Shown piece by piece: positions 33,365 through 40,329 of a stretch of DNA of 40,553 nucleotides. The DNA is from Magnetococcales bacterium (GTDB lineage Bacteria; Pseudomonadota; Magnetococcia; Magnetococcales; Magnetaquicoccaceae). The DNA is taken from positions 1-40,553 of the forward strand of contig JADGAY010000013.1 in assembly GCA_015231775.1 (NCBI GenBank), given 5' to 3'. The stretch's first letter is position 1; every line of letters begins with the position of its first letter. Position numbers and translations under genes: made by a program. The notes under the pieces are model-generated. The model had not been told where the DNA came from. It saw only the letters and a list, made by a program, of their open reading frames with translations, and searched no databases.

Positions 33365-34081
33365 GGTCTCCACCTCCTGTAAATCCCGCATTTCGGGAAC
33401 CGATTGACCGGGCACGCGTCTGGGGAGCAGTACCCGACCCAGCATCACCGTGAAGGCCCGGCGCAGGCTCGCCTGCTCGGGGGCCTTCAGCCAGTCGATC
33501 AAACAGCCAAGCGCGGAGCGGATCTCCTCCACGCTGCGACTTTTCTCCAAACGAAACAGCGCGGCCACCAGATTGCGCATCGCGCCCAGTTCCGCATCCC
33601 CATGGCGCATCTCATCGATGAGCAGATAGCGCATCCGTGGTCGGTAGCGCTCCAGTCCACCCGGAACCGATGCGATCAATGCCTCGACATCCTGTTCGGC
33701 TGTCCAGTCGGGCTTGCCATTGTAGAGCACCAGCGGCACGACCGGGGGTAGCGGCTCGCCCGCCTTCACCTGGCCGGATTTGATCAGATCCTGGTACAAC
33801 AGCATCGTATAGGCGGTCATCCGCACCGCCATCCACCGGTCCACCTTGGATTGGAATTCCAGCAACAGATAAACGTACAGCCAACTCTCTCCCCAGCGCA
33901 CCCGCCAGATCACATCGTCGCAACGATCCTTGAGATCATCGGTCACATAGCTGCCGTTGACCTTCTCCAGGCTGGCAAAATCGAGTTGCGCCACCCACGC
34001 CTCATGGACAAACCCGCACAGCAGATCCCGCACCATCTCCGCATGGCTGAAAAGATGCCTGTAGCCTGAATCGAACGCCAT
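33116..34081 (-). CDS. Rpn family PD-(D/E)xK nuclease, full length (copy 2)
   Basis: A 321-residue protein of the recombination-promoting nuclease / Transposase_31 family with a DUF4351-type C-terminus. The N-terminal nuclease fold is visible from FDSGYRHLFSHAEMVRDLL; counting from the TTG at 34111, the active-site residues are Asp65/66 in RCDDVIWR, then Glu85 and Gln87 in LLLEFQSK, as in active Rpn enzymes. The start ATG at 34081 has AGGGA about 10 nt upstream; the TTG would have too short a spacing. The C-terminal 82 residues can be initiated separately from an internal ATG (33364). Rpn proteins are toxic DNA endonucleases that can act against phages and are held in check by their own C-terminal product. 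Two HTH genes lie upstream on the same strand and may regulate it. Confidence 0.87.
   Translation of the reverse strand: MAFDSGYRHLFSHAEMVRDLLCGFVHEAWVAQLDFASLEKVNGSYVTDDLKDRCDDVIWRVRWGESWLYVYLLLEFQSKVDRWMAVRMTAYTMLLYQDLIKSGQVKAGEPLPPVVPLVLYNGKPDWTAEQDVEALIASVPGGLERYRPRMRYLLIDEMRHGDAELGAMRNLVAALFRLEKSRSVEEIRSALGCLIDWLKAPEQASLRRAFTVMLGRVLLPRRVPGQSVPEMRDLQEVETMLAETVQEWTQQWEAKGLLQGRQEGRQEGEAAMLLRQLYRRFGMVPDWVGEKVSQADSQALEAWSLRILDAQSLDEIFATRM
33372..33378 (-). promoter_or_regulatory. Internal ribosome-binding site for RpnS (copy 2)
   Basis: AGGAGGT on the minus strand, 7 nt before the in-frame ATG at 33364, inside the rpn reading frame. It is stronger than the site in front of the full-length gene. 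Confidence 0.65.
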
Positions 34082-34182
34082 CAAACGACAATCCCTGGTG
34101 ACGGTTTGCAAACTCCTTCCCGGATCCTCTCACGGCCTCATTATGCGGCAAAATCGGGCTGCATGAAATGATCTCATGCGGA

Positions 34183-34503
34183 TCAGGCGTTGGGAACCAG
34201 CCGGATCTCCAGACGACAGCCCACGGCTTCGGCGTACCGGCGCAGCGTGGCGATGGATGGGGAGTGCCTGGCCCGGCCTCCTCCGGACTTCAACCTGGCC
34301 ACCGAAGGGGTGCTGCTGCCCATCCGCTCGGCCACCTGCCCTTGCGTCATCCCAGCCTTCCGACGCGCCTCGAATAACGCATCGAACAACCGAAACGGCT
34401 CGTCCAGGGCACCGTAGGCGGTCTTGAACTCTGGATCGCGCATCCATTCGGCCACCATGGCTTTATGGTCGAGCACAACCGGATCGTAATGATCGATTTC
34501 CAT
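34183..34503 (-). CDS. XRE-family HTH regulator / antitoxin-like protein
   Basis: A 106-residue protein. After a helical N-terminus (MEIDHYDPVVLDHKAMVAEWMRDPEFKTAY) comes a Cro/C1 HTH (ARRKAGMTQGQVAERMGSSTPSVARLKSG, about 46-75) and a typical ATLRRYAEAVGCRLEIRLVPNA end. This plan is that of antitoxins of RelE/HigB-type systems, but no such toxin gene is next to it. Instead the rpn nuclease gene follows about 100 bp downstream and another HTH gene lies 36 nt upstream. Its 3' half is inside the duplicated unit, so a truncated second copy exists at 35855-36022. A role in regulating the rpn locus is possible, not shown. Confidence 0.75.
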   Translation of the reverse strand: MEIDHYDPVVLDHKAMVAEWMRDPEFKTAYGALDEPFRLFDALFEARRKAGMTQGQVAERMGSSTPSVARLKSGGGRARHSPSIATLRRYAEAVGCRLEIRLVPNA

Positions 34504-34539
34504 AATCTTCTTACCAGCTTGATCAAACTTCCCAAACCG

Positions 34540-34761
34540 TCACGCGAACTCGATTCGCAGTTGCCTGCCCACGGCATGGGCCAGTCGTTCCAGTGAATCC
34601 AAGGTGATGGAGGTATTTTTCGGGTCGAGCAGTCGGTCCACTTGCGAACGGCTGGTATTGAGTTCCCGCGCCAGATGGGCCTTGGTCAGACGCTCCTGCT
34701 TCATGATATCCGCCAATTGAAGCGCCAATAAACGTTTTCTGGCCTTGGCGGAAATCTCCAT
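34540..34761 (-). CDS. Small XRE-type HTH protein
   Basis: A 73-residue protein that is almost only a helix-turn-helix: LQLADIMKQERLTKAHLARELNTSRSQVDRLLDPKNTSITLDSLERLAHAVGRQLRIEF. It resembles small antitoxin-like regulators in which RxxxDRLLDP replaces the more usual recognition helix. Its ATG at 34761 falls exactly on the edge of direct repeat copy 3, 14 nt after the stop of the upstream rpn gene. So rpn(copy 3), this gene, the 106-residue HTH gene and rpn(copy 2) may be one transcript. No partner toxin of the RelE type is adjacent. Confidence 0.75.
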   Translation of the reverse strand: MEISAKARKRLLALQLADIMKQERLTKAHLARELNTSRSQVDRLLDPKNTSITLDSLERLAHAVGRQLRIEFA

Positions 34762-34775
34762 TCACCCAACGTTCT

Positions 34776-35036
34776 TCACATCCGGGTGGCAAAGATTTCA
34801 TCCAAGGATTGCGCATCCAGGATCCGCAGACTCCACGCCTCCAATGCCTGGGAATCGGCCTGGGAAACCTTCTCGCGCACCCAGTCGGGAACCATTCCAA
34901 AGCGGCGGTACATCAGGCGCAACAGCATGGCTGCTTCCCCTTCCTGACGGCCTTCCTGACGGCCTTGATTCAGGCCTTGAAGCAGCCCTTTCGCTTCCCA
35001 CTGTTGGGTCCACTCCTGCACGGTTTCGGCTAACAT
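34776..35036 (-). CDS. Intragenic RpnS antitoxin within copy 3
   Basis: Internal in-frame product of 86 residues, starting at the ATG at 35036 with AGGAGGT 7 nt upstream. It differs from the copy 2 product by four extra residues (GLNQ) in the repeat-bearing linker and by substitutions in the following helix (RLMYRR, VREK). If these small proteins act as inhibitors, the change may alter which full-length protein each can pair with. Inference from sequence and from the known Rpn design. Confidence 0.65.
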   Translation of the reverse strand: MLAETVQEWTQQWEAKGLLQGLNQGRQEGRQEGEAAMLLRLMYRRFGMVPDWVREKVSQADSQALEAWSLRILDAQSLDEIFATRM

Positions 35037-35753
35037 GGTCTCCACCTCCTGTAAATCCCGCATTTCGGGAACCGATTGACCGGGCACGCGTCTGGGGAGC
35101 AGTACCCGACCCAGCATCACCGTGAAGGCCCGGCGCAGGCTCGCCTGCTCGGGGGCCTTCAGCCAGTCGATCAAACAGCCAAGCGCGGAGCGGATCTCCT
35201 CCACGCTGCGACTTTTCTCCAAACGAAACAGCGCGGCCACCAGATTGCGCATCGCGCCCAGTTCCGCATCCCCATGGCGCATCTCATCGATGAGCAGATA
35301 GCGCATCCGTGGTCGGTAGCGCTCCAGTCCACCCGGAACCGATGCGATCAATGCCTCGACATCCTGTTCGGCTGTCCAGTCGGGCTTGCCATTGTAGAGC
35401 ACCAGCGGCACGACCGGGGGTAGCGGCTCGCCCGCCTTCACCTGGCCGGATTTGATCAGATCCTGGTACAACAGCATCGTATAGGCGGTCATCCGCACCG
35501 CCATCCACCGGTCCACCTTGGATTGGAATTCCAGCAACAGATAAACGTACAGCCAACTCTCTCCCCAGCGCACCCGCCAGATCACATCGTCGCAACGATC
35601 CTTGAGATCATCGGTCACATAGCTGCCGTTGACCTTCTCCAGGCTGGCAAAATCGAGTTGCGCCACCCACGCCTCATGGACAAACCCGCACAGCAGATCC
35701 CGCACCATCTCCGCATGGCTGAAAAGATGCCTGTAGCCTGAATCGAACGCCAT
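34776..35753 (-). CDS. Rpn family PD-(D/E)xK nuclease, full length (copy 3)
   Basis: A 325-residue paralogue of the gene at 33116-34081. By eye the nuclease part (about the first 260 residues) is identical to that copy, with the same active-site blocks RCDDVIWR and LLLEFQSK. The differences are confined to the C-terminal domain: an added GLNQ block before the RQEG repeats, RLMYRR for RQLYRR and VREKVSQ for VGEKVSQ. It has the same internal ribosome site and ATG (35036). Start chosen at ATG 35753 as for copy 2. The gene is 14 nt upstream of a small HTH gene. Identical toxin halves with divergent antitoxin halves suggest recent duplication plus rapid change or recombination of the antitoxin part. 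Confidence 0.87.
   Translation of the reverse strand: MAFDSGYRHLFSHAEMVRDLLCGFVHEAWVAQLDFASLEKVNGSYVTDDLKDRCDDVIWRVRWGESWLYVYLLLEFQSKVDRWMAVRMTAYTMLLYQDLIKSGQVKAGEPLPPVVPLVLYNGKPDWTAEQDVEALIASVPGGLERYRPRMRYLLIDEMRHGDAELGAMRNLVAALFRLEKSRSVEEIRSALGCLIDWLKAPEQASLRRAFTVMLGRVLLPRRVPGQSVPEMRDLQEVETMLAETVQEWTQQWEAKGLLQGLNQGRQEGRQEGEAAMLLRLMYRRFGMVPDWVREKVSQADSQALEAWSLRILDAQSLDEIFATRM
35044..35050 (-). promoter_or_regulatory. Internal ribosome-binding site for RpnS (copy 3)
   Basis: AGGAGGT on the minus strand, 7 nt before the in-frame ATG at 35036. Sequence and spacing are the same as in copy 2. Confidence 0.65.
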
Positions 35754-35854
35754 CAAACGACAATCCCTGGTGACGGTTTGCAAACTCCTTCCCGGATCCT
35801 CTCACGGCCTCATTATGCGGCAAAATCGGGCTGCATGAAATGATCTCATGCGGA

Positions 35855-36022
35855 TCAGGCGTTGGGAACCAGCCGGATCTCCAGACGACAGCCCACGGCT
35901 TCGGCGTACCGGCGCAGCGTGGCGATGGATGGGGAGTGCCTGGCCCGGCCTCCTCCGGACTTCAACCTGGCCACCGAAGGGGTGCTGCTGCCCATCCGCT
36001 CGGCCACCTGCCCTTGCGTCAT
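35855..36022 (-). pseudogene. Truncated copy of the XRE regulator
   Basis: Duplicate of the 3' half of the gene at 34183-34503, beginning at MTQGQVAERMGSS and ending LEIRLVPNA. The N-terminal half is missing because the direct repeat ends at 36024. A 55-residue product from the ATG at 36022 is possible but would lack the first HTH helices, so I call it a remnant. Confidence 0.8.
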
Positions 36023-36041
36023 CCTGGCTTTGCGCGGCTAT

Positions 36042-36446
36042 TTATAAACCAACCGTTCGCAAAATAATATCTGTGTGAATGAAATCATCTCCCTTGAATA
36101 ATAGGCATTCACTGGTCTCTTTTGCCAAGGCATAGGCAAAGCAATCTCCAAAATTGAGACGTGCGGGATGACCACTTCCTTTGCCATACGTGCGATATGC
36201 GTTGCGTGCAATGGTTGCCTGTCTGACCGTCACGGCTTCAATTCGGATATCCGCTTTGTCAAGCAGATCATCGAGAAATCGGCTGGCAAGAGGATTGCGC
36301 CCGCTATCGATGACAATGGATGCTTCCAAATAATTCGCGGCGGAAATCCGGCATGGTTCGGTACGATTTGCCAATTGTTGCGCGAAGAACAGGGAATCGG
36401 GTTCATTGCGCAAGATGGCGATAAGCGCGGAGGTATCCAGAATCAT
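36042..36446 (-). CDS. VapC-family PIN toxin
   Basis: A 134-residue PIN-domain ribonuclease toxin. It opens with MILDTSALIAIL (catalytic Asp4) and has SAANYLEASIVID (acidic residue), LNFGDCFAYALA (Asp) and LLFKGDDFIHTDI at the C-terminus, the classic VapC pattern of tRNA or rRNA cleaving toxins. Its ATG overlaps the antitoxin stop by 4 nt. It ends 18 nt before the edge of the Rpn direct repeat. Assignment is firm. Confidence 0.92.
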   Translation of the reverse strand: MILDTSALIAILRNEPDSLFFAQQLANRTEPCRISAANYLEASIVIDSGRNPLASRFLDDLLDKADIRIEAVTVRQATIARNAYRTYGKGSGHPARLNFGDCFAYALAKETSECLLFKGDDFIHTDIILRTVGL

Positions 36447-36694
36447 TGAGGCACTCCCTTTTCATCGTAAAGCAGATCACCGTGCTCCACGGATAGATAG
36501 GGTTCTTGCATCTGACTGGCGCAGGCACGCCCAATGGCCAACAGCTCTTCGGCCAAACGATTGGTCTGTTCGATACGCGCCAGGCGTTCCTCGATGGCTC
36601 TGGTGATGGCCTGAGACATCCCTTCTCCGGTCATATGAGCCAAATGGTTGGCCAGATCGCAGGTTTCGCGATTATCCAAGGTGATCATCGGCAT
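36443..36694 (-). CDS. VapB-type antitoxin
   Basis: An 83-residue protein beginning MPMITLDNRETCDLANHLAHMTGEGMSQAITRAIEERLARI, the N-terminal DNA-binding and dimer region of the PSK/Rv0623-type VapB family. A C-terminal tail (VEHGDLLYDEKGVPQ) should bind the toxin. GGGAGAACC before the ATG at 36694 sets the start; the longer frame upstream runs into the porin terminator. It overlaps vapC by 4 nt and probably represses its own promoter between 36695 and the porin gene end. Confidence 0.88.
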   Translation of the reverse strand: MPMITLDNRETCDLANHLAHMTGEGMSQAITRAIEERLARIEQTNRLAEELLAIGRACASQMQEPYLSVEHGDLLYDEKGVPQ

Positions 36695-36721
36695 GGTTCT
36701 CCCTGGCAATAACATGACGCC

Positions 36722-36754
36722 AAAAAAGGGAGGCGGATTGCTCCGCCTCCCTTT
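36722..36754 (-). terminator. Rho-independent terminator of the porin gene
   Basis: On the minus strand a 13-bp stem AAAGGGAGGCGGA / TCCGCCTCCCTTT with a 4-nt loop runs into TTTTTT. It lies 35 nt after the porin stop codon. Confidence 0.85.
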
Positions 36755-36788
36755 CTTAGAAAATCCAGCTTTGTGTGACGTATGGAGA

Positions 36789-38132
36789 TTAGAAGTCCAT
36801 GCGCACGGAAGCTTGGACGTAGTGCATCGCATCCGCGGTCAGACCAGCGGTCGGCGCGGAGGCCAGCTTCGGCTTGACCCAGGTGCCAGACAGATCGAGG
36901 GAGGTGGCTTCCTGGATCTTGGTGGAGAAGCCCAGCGTGCCGCCCCAGGCGCTGACATAGTTGGCGTTGATGCCACGAGCGGTATCCACATCCTCGGTCA
37001 CATGCGCATAGTCCAGGCTCGGCTTGATGGTCCAGGCACTGGCATTGATCGTCAGACCAGCGCCGAGGCCATACATGTTGGTCTCATTGCCGAAATCACC
37101 GGTGGAAGCGGCACCAACATCGTTACCACCACCCGTTTTACCCGTATTGCTGGTACCCAAGGTCAGGGCGCGCTGCATCAGATCCTGCGAGCCGGGACCC
37201 GAGCTATCCCAAGCCGGGGACCACTTGGCTTCGTTGTTGGCCAGCAGCGGGGAGGTGAAGTCCTTGGAGCCCCAGAAGGCATAGCCGTTCCAACCACCGA
37301 AGCCGGTCGGGCCCTTGGCGCGACCACCGAGGAACACACCACTCTTCTCGGCCTGGGTGGTATTGGGGCCACCAGCGAGGTCCGCACCGGTTTCGTAGAT
37401 GATGGTACCGGTCAGATCAACACTCTGGACCTTGCCGGCCAGGGTCAAGGCGATCCAGCCATCGGTCATATCCTTGATCGCAATACCATTGAACGTCGCA
37501 CCCGAATTGGGCTGGGTCGTGAGATAGGCACCGGTCAGTTGATAATCGACGGCATCGATCTTGCCCAGGGCGGACAAGACGAACAGATCGGCATCCTTGT
37601 CATTCTCATTCAGCGTCGTAGCATTGGCATTGCCGCCCGCATTCGTCACACCCTCAGCCACCTTCACGTCGGCGGCCACCAGGGTGACACCACCGAAGTT
37701 TTTGGCCAGCAAGATCGAGCCGAAGGAGGTGACATCGTTGTCAACCAGCAGACCGTCGTTCAGGGCGATCGGCATGTTACCGACCTTCACGCCCACACCC
37801 CAGGCCTCGGTCTCCAACCACAACTGACGAACATGCCAGTCACCGGTATTCATGTTGACATCCGATCCATTGACGATGTTGCCATCCCAAACACGGGTCA
37901 CCATGTGGGCATGGGACTTCTCGCTGGCTTTCATGTCAACGTTCAATTGCAGGCGTTGCGCCCAGAAATTCTTGTTCTCGTCACCGGAGGTGTCGGTCGT
38001 GGTGTTGTCCGTGGACACCATGCGGAACATGTAGTAACCGCCGAGTTTGACTTCACCCGCATCAGCGGCTTGAGGAGCGGCGAGGGCGATGGCGGCCAGG
38101 GCAGCAGCACCCAAAAGGATGGATTTTTTCAT
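36789..38132 (-). CDS. Outer-membrane porin
   Basis: A 447-residue beta-barrel protein. The signal peptide is clear (MKKSILLGAAALAAIALAAPQAADA) and cleaved before GEVKLGGYY. The mature protein alternates short amphipathic strands and Gly/Asn/Thr/Asp-rich loops, as 16-stranded porins do, and ends in VQASVRMDF, with the C-terminal Phe recognised by the BAM machinery. Size fits general diffusion porins. I chose the ATG at 38132, with GGAG 9 nt upstream. It has its own promoter (38244-38273), a 105-nt leader and a terminator, so it is monocistronic. Selectivity cannot be predicted. Confidence 0.88.
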   Translation of the reverse strand: MKKSILLGAAALAAIALAAPQAADAGEVKLGGYYMFRMVSTDNTTTDTSGDENKNFWAQRLQLNVDMKASEKSHAHMVTRVWDGNIVNGSDVNMNTGDWHVRQLWLETEAWGVGVKVGNMPIALNDGLLVDNDVTSFGSILLAKNFGGVTLVAADVKVAEGVTNAGGNANATTLNENDKDADLFVLSALGKIDAVDYQLTGAYLTTQPNSGATFNGIAIKDMTDGWIALTLAGKVQSVDLTGTIIYETGADLAGGPNTTQAEKSGVFLGGRAKGPTGFGGWNGYAFWGSKDFTSPLLANNEAKWSPAWDSSGPGSQDLMQRALTLGTSNTGKTGGGNDVGAASTGDFGNETNMYGLGAGLTINASAWTIKPSLDYAHVTEDVDTARGINANYVSAWGGTLGFSTKIQEATSLDLSGTWVKPKLASAPTAGLTADAMHYVQASVRMDF

Positions 38133-38201
38133 GTTCTTTTTCTCCAAAGTTCGTTGCTAGTTTTGCCCCGGCGAATCCGGGATCCTTGTTTTGTCGCTTT
38201 T

Positions 38202-38216
38202 GCAACACTCTGTTGC
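38202..38216. promoter_or_regulatory. GCAACA hairpin in the porin leader
   Basis: GCAACA-CTC-TGTTGC, a perfect 6-bp inverted repeat just downstream of the predicted porin transcription start. The arms match the core of the palindromes at 19618 and 19751, with a 3-nt centre in each case. It could be an operator for the same regulator or an mRNA hairpin. Confidence 0.4.
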
Positions 38217-38243
38217 GAAAGTGTCACACTGTTGATGTGATGG

Positions 38244-38273
38244 CTTATATCGGATCTCTCCATCACCTGTCAA
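38244..38273 (-). promoter_or_regulatory. Candidate sigma-70 promoter of the porin gene
   Basis: On the minus strand a perfect TTGACA (38268-38273), an 18-nt spacer and TATAAG (38244-38249). Transcription would begin near 38237, giving a leader of about 105 nt. The rest of 38274-38607 shows no gene. Confidence 0.6.
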
Positions 38274-38607
38274 GCAAAAAATCGAATCTGTTTCCTTTTT
38301 GTTACACTTTTTTTGGTTACCGTGTCTTAAGCGCTTTATTTATCTGGCTCTTGACCCGATGCATCCACGGTTGGCATCCTATGAAGCAACTGATGGGCCA
38401 AATTTTCAAAAGCCCGGATTCGCCTCATTTCGCGCCATTTTCACCTGTTTTGGAGTGTGTCCATCCTGCCATGGGGATTCGGGTGACACTGTCATGATTT
38501 TGCCACAGTGAGGGTTCGTGAGATTGTTTTGGACAGGATCAGGCGGTTTGGCGTATTCTTGATAAAACAGATCCCCCGCATGGACACCTCCCAAGGAGTC
38601 AATTGTC

Positions 38608-38967
38608 ATGAGCAGCTTGGCCATCCCTTTCGATACCCTGGCGTATGTCAAGCAGCTCGAATCCGCCGGCATCCCGGCTTCGCACGCCGAGGCACAGGCC
38701 ATGGCGTTGACGAGCGCGCTGCAACAGGTGCGGGAGGTTCAACTCAACGAGTTGGCCACCAAGGGAGACATTCTGCGGCTGGAGAAAGAAATCGAAGTCG
38801 CCAAGGTCGAAACCATCAAGTGGGTGATCGCCACCGGGATTGTCGTTTTGGGTGGCGTGGCCGCCATCCATCGTTTTGCACCCGTTCCGGTCTATTACCC
38901 GGCTCCCCAAACCGTCATGAGTGCCCCCGCGGCCCCCCAGGCCATGCCCGCCCCGACCGGGAAGTGA
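38608..38967 (+). CDS. DUF1640-like coiled-coil membrane protein
   Basis: A 119-residue protein. The N-terminus FDTLAYVKQLESAGIPASHAEAQAMAL and the LATKGDILRLEKEIEVAKVE coiled coil are typical of DUF1640 (CCDC90-like) proteins. A single membrane helix follows (TIKWVIATGIVVLGGVAAI, about 89-107). The proline-rich tail is unlike most members. Family members are common, often in several copies per genome, and of unknown function. AAGGAG 10 nt upstream supports the ATG. It stands alone between the porin and brnTA. Confidence 0.8.
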   Translation: MSSLAIPFDTLAYVKQLESAGIPASHAEAQAMALTSALQQVREVQLNELATKGDILRLEKEIEVAKVETIKWVIATGIVVLGGVAAIHRFAPVPVYYPAPQTVMSAPAAPQAMPAPTGK

Positions 38968-39019
38968 GGCAACCGTTTTTTCAATTCAACATCCGGTTCA
39001 TCCACGGTTGTTAATTAAC

Positions 39020-39286
39020 ATGAAAATTGAATGGGATAAGGTCAAGGCCATAGCAAACAAGAAAAAACACGGTGTCTCTTTTGTGGATGCGGCAATCGTG
39101 TTGCATGATTCTTTGTCCGTGACCATCGATGAAGATACCTCTACCCATGAGGAGCGGTTTGTGAATATCGGAATGGATGGGCATGGACGCCTATTGGTGG
39201 TTGTGTTCACCTATCGTCACAACGCGATCCGCTTGATTTCCGCACGTTGCGCAACCAACGACGAACGCCGGCAATATGCAGGATGA
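39020..39286 (+). CDS. BrnT toxin
   Basis: An 88-residue ribonuclease toxin of the BrnT (DUF497) family with a RelE-like fold. The family signature is complete: IEWDKVKAIANKKKHGVSFVDAAIVLHD, the HEERFVNIG strand and the end RLISARCATNDERRQYAG. Start chosen at ATG 39020, which gives the usual family length. The antitoxin gene follows after 3 nt. BrnT-BrnA pairs are autoregulated by the complex; no operator was recognised. Confidence 0.93.
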   Translation: MKIEWDKVKAIANKKKHGVSFVDAAIVLHDSLSVTIDEDTSTHEERFVNIGMDGHGRLLVVVFTYRHNAIRLISARCATNDERRQYAG

Positions 39287-39289
39287 ACC

Positions 39290-39544
39290 ATGAAAAAAGA
39301 GTATGATTTCAGCAAAGGTCGCCGTGGTCCGGTCATCCCGGTGGATGGTCACAAGGAGCGTATCTCCATTTCCATCGATGCGGATATTCTGGCTTGGTTT
39401 CGTGGCATGGTCGAAGAAGCCGGGGGAGGAAACTACCAAAGCATGATGAATGACGCTTTGAGAAAATACATGGATGAGAAGGCCGAGCCTTTGGAGGCCA
39501 CCTTGCGCCGTGTCATCCGCGAAGAGATGCGATTGGCGAGTTGA
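39290..39544 (+). CDS. BrnA antitoxin
   Basis: An 84-residue protein with a ribbon-helix-helix C-terminal DNA-binding part, shown by KERISISIDADILAWFRGMVEEAGGGNYQSMMNDALRKYM, the typical BrnA pattern. The N-terminal YDFSKGRRGPVIP is the toxin-contact segment seen in this family. It lies 3 nt after brnT. The last 20 residues (EATLRRVIREEMRLAS) form an added charged helix. Confidence 0.92.
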   Translation: MKKEYDFSKGRRGPVIPVDGHKERISISIDADILAWFRGMVEEAGGGNYQSMMNDALRKYMDEKAEPLEATLRRVIREEMRLAS

Positions 39545-39562
39545 TTTCTGGCCTCCCGTGGG

Positions 39563-39595
39563 CAAAACAAACCGCCATTCTGCTGTTTTGTTTTT
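39563..39595 (+). terminator. Probable terminator after brnTA
   Basis: Stem CAAAACA / TGTTTTG (arms 39563-39569 and 39584-39590), 14-nt loop, followed by TTTTT. It lies 18 nt after the brnA stop. The remainder up to 39731 shows no gene. Confidence 0.5.
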
Positions 39596-39731
39596 CGACA
39601 CGCTTCCCCCCCTTCCAAAAGAGCCCCGCGGAGCGTGCCGCGCACTTGCCATCCCTTCCCGATCCCCTCGCCTCTGGTGTAAGGTGGAGCCGTAACAGCC
39701 TCCTCATCCTAATCAACCGGGGGGACCGCCG

Positions 39732-40283
39732 ATGTCCGCCACACCCTTTCGTGAAGATATCCTGTTGTCGGCCAACGATACCCAGGCCGTTATCCAACGC
39801 ATGGCCGAACGCATTCTCGCTGATTTCGCCCAACCGGAAAAAAAGGTCATGGTCGGCATCCGCCGTGGCGGGGCAGTAGTGGCCAAGCTGTTGCGCGCCC
39901 GTCTGGACGAAGCCCTGGGGCGACAGACGCCCATCGGGTTTCTCGACATCACCTTCTATCGCGACGATCTGCGCACCATCGCCCCCAATCCGGTGGTCGG
40001 GGCCACGGATCTGGCCATGTCCATCGATGGCCGACAGGTGATCCTGGTGGACGACGTGCTCTTCACGGGACGCACCATTCGCGCCGCCTTGAATGCTCTC
40101 TTCGACTACGGTCGTCCGGAGCGGGTGGCGTTGGCGGTGCTGGTGGATCGCGGCGGTCGTCAGTTGCCGATCCAACCCGATTATGCCGGAGCCCTTTTTG
40201 AAGCAGGCGCGCGTGAGATGATCAAGCTGGTGGAAAAGAGTCCGGGGGCGTGGACCGTGGTGCGGCGCGTGCCGGTGGGGTGA
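39732..40283 (+). CDS. PyrR: pyrimidine operon regulator / uracil phosphoribosyltransferase
   Basis: A 183-residue phosphoribosyltransferase-fold protein. The PRPP-binding loop VILVDDVLFTGRTIRAAL and the PyrR-specific AVLVDRGGRQLPIQPDYAG are exact family hallmarks, and size matches (about 180). In Gram-positive bacteria PyrR binds pyr mRNA leaders; in proteobacteria it may act mainly as a uracil phosphoribosyltransferase or regulate by other means. GGGGGGA 7 nt upstream supports the start. pyrB or pyrC, common neighbours downstream, are not in the window; the gene is followed by composite repeat R6. Confidence 0.93.
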   Translation: MSATPFREDILLSANDTQAVIQRMAERILADFAQPEKKVMVGIRRGGAVVAKLLRARLDEALGRQTPIGFLDITFYRDDLRTIAPNPVVGATDLAMSIDGRQVILVDDVLFTGRTIRAALNALFDYGRPERVALAVLVDRGGRQLPIQPDYAGALFEAGAREMIKLVEKSPGAWTVVRRVPVG

Positions 40284-40329
40284 TGATGGCAGGGCGAGGT
40301 GCCTCACCTTTTCCCCGCCAGGGCATAAG

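Larger units (their letters stand above)
33100..34352 (-). repeat. Rpn direct repeat, copy 2
   Basis: About 1.25 kb unit running from ATTCACCCAACG to GCGTCATCC. It contains a full rpn gene and the 3' half of the HTH gene at 34183-34503. By eye it is identical to copy 3 from about 33275 rightward. All differences, including a 12-bp indel, lie in the first 180 bp, the region coding for the C-terminal domain. Confidence 0.9.
34760..36024 (-). repeat. Rpn direct repeat, copy 3
   Basis: Third same-strand copy, about 1.26 kb, beginning ATTCACCCAACG (34760) and ending GCGTCATCC (36024), where it stops inside the HTH gene copy. It is offset by 1,660 bp from copy 2 at the left end and 1,672 bp at the right; the 12-bp difference is an extra four codons in the C-terminal domain. 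Confidence 0.9.

Noticed and set aside
34183-34761. Calling the two HTH genes a HigBA- or HipBA-type toxin-antitoxin pair
   Set aside because: Both are DNA-binding, antitoxin-like proteins; neither has a toxin fold and no RelE or HipA gene is adjacent.
32763-36024. Classical insertion sequence or transposon, because the Rpn family is often labelled putative transposase
   Set aside because: No terminal inverted repeats or target-site duplications; PD-(D/E)xK nuclease motifs and internal starts fit the Rpn toxin-antitoxin view better.
38221-38245. CRP-type site (TCACA-N7-TGTGA) upstream of the porin
   Set aside because: The half-sites are in inverse order relative to a CRP box and the spacing is wrong.
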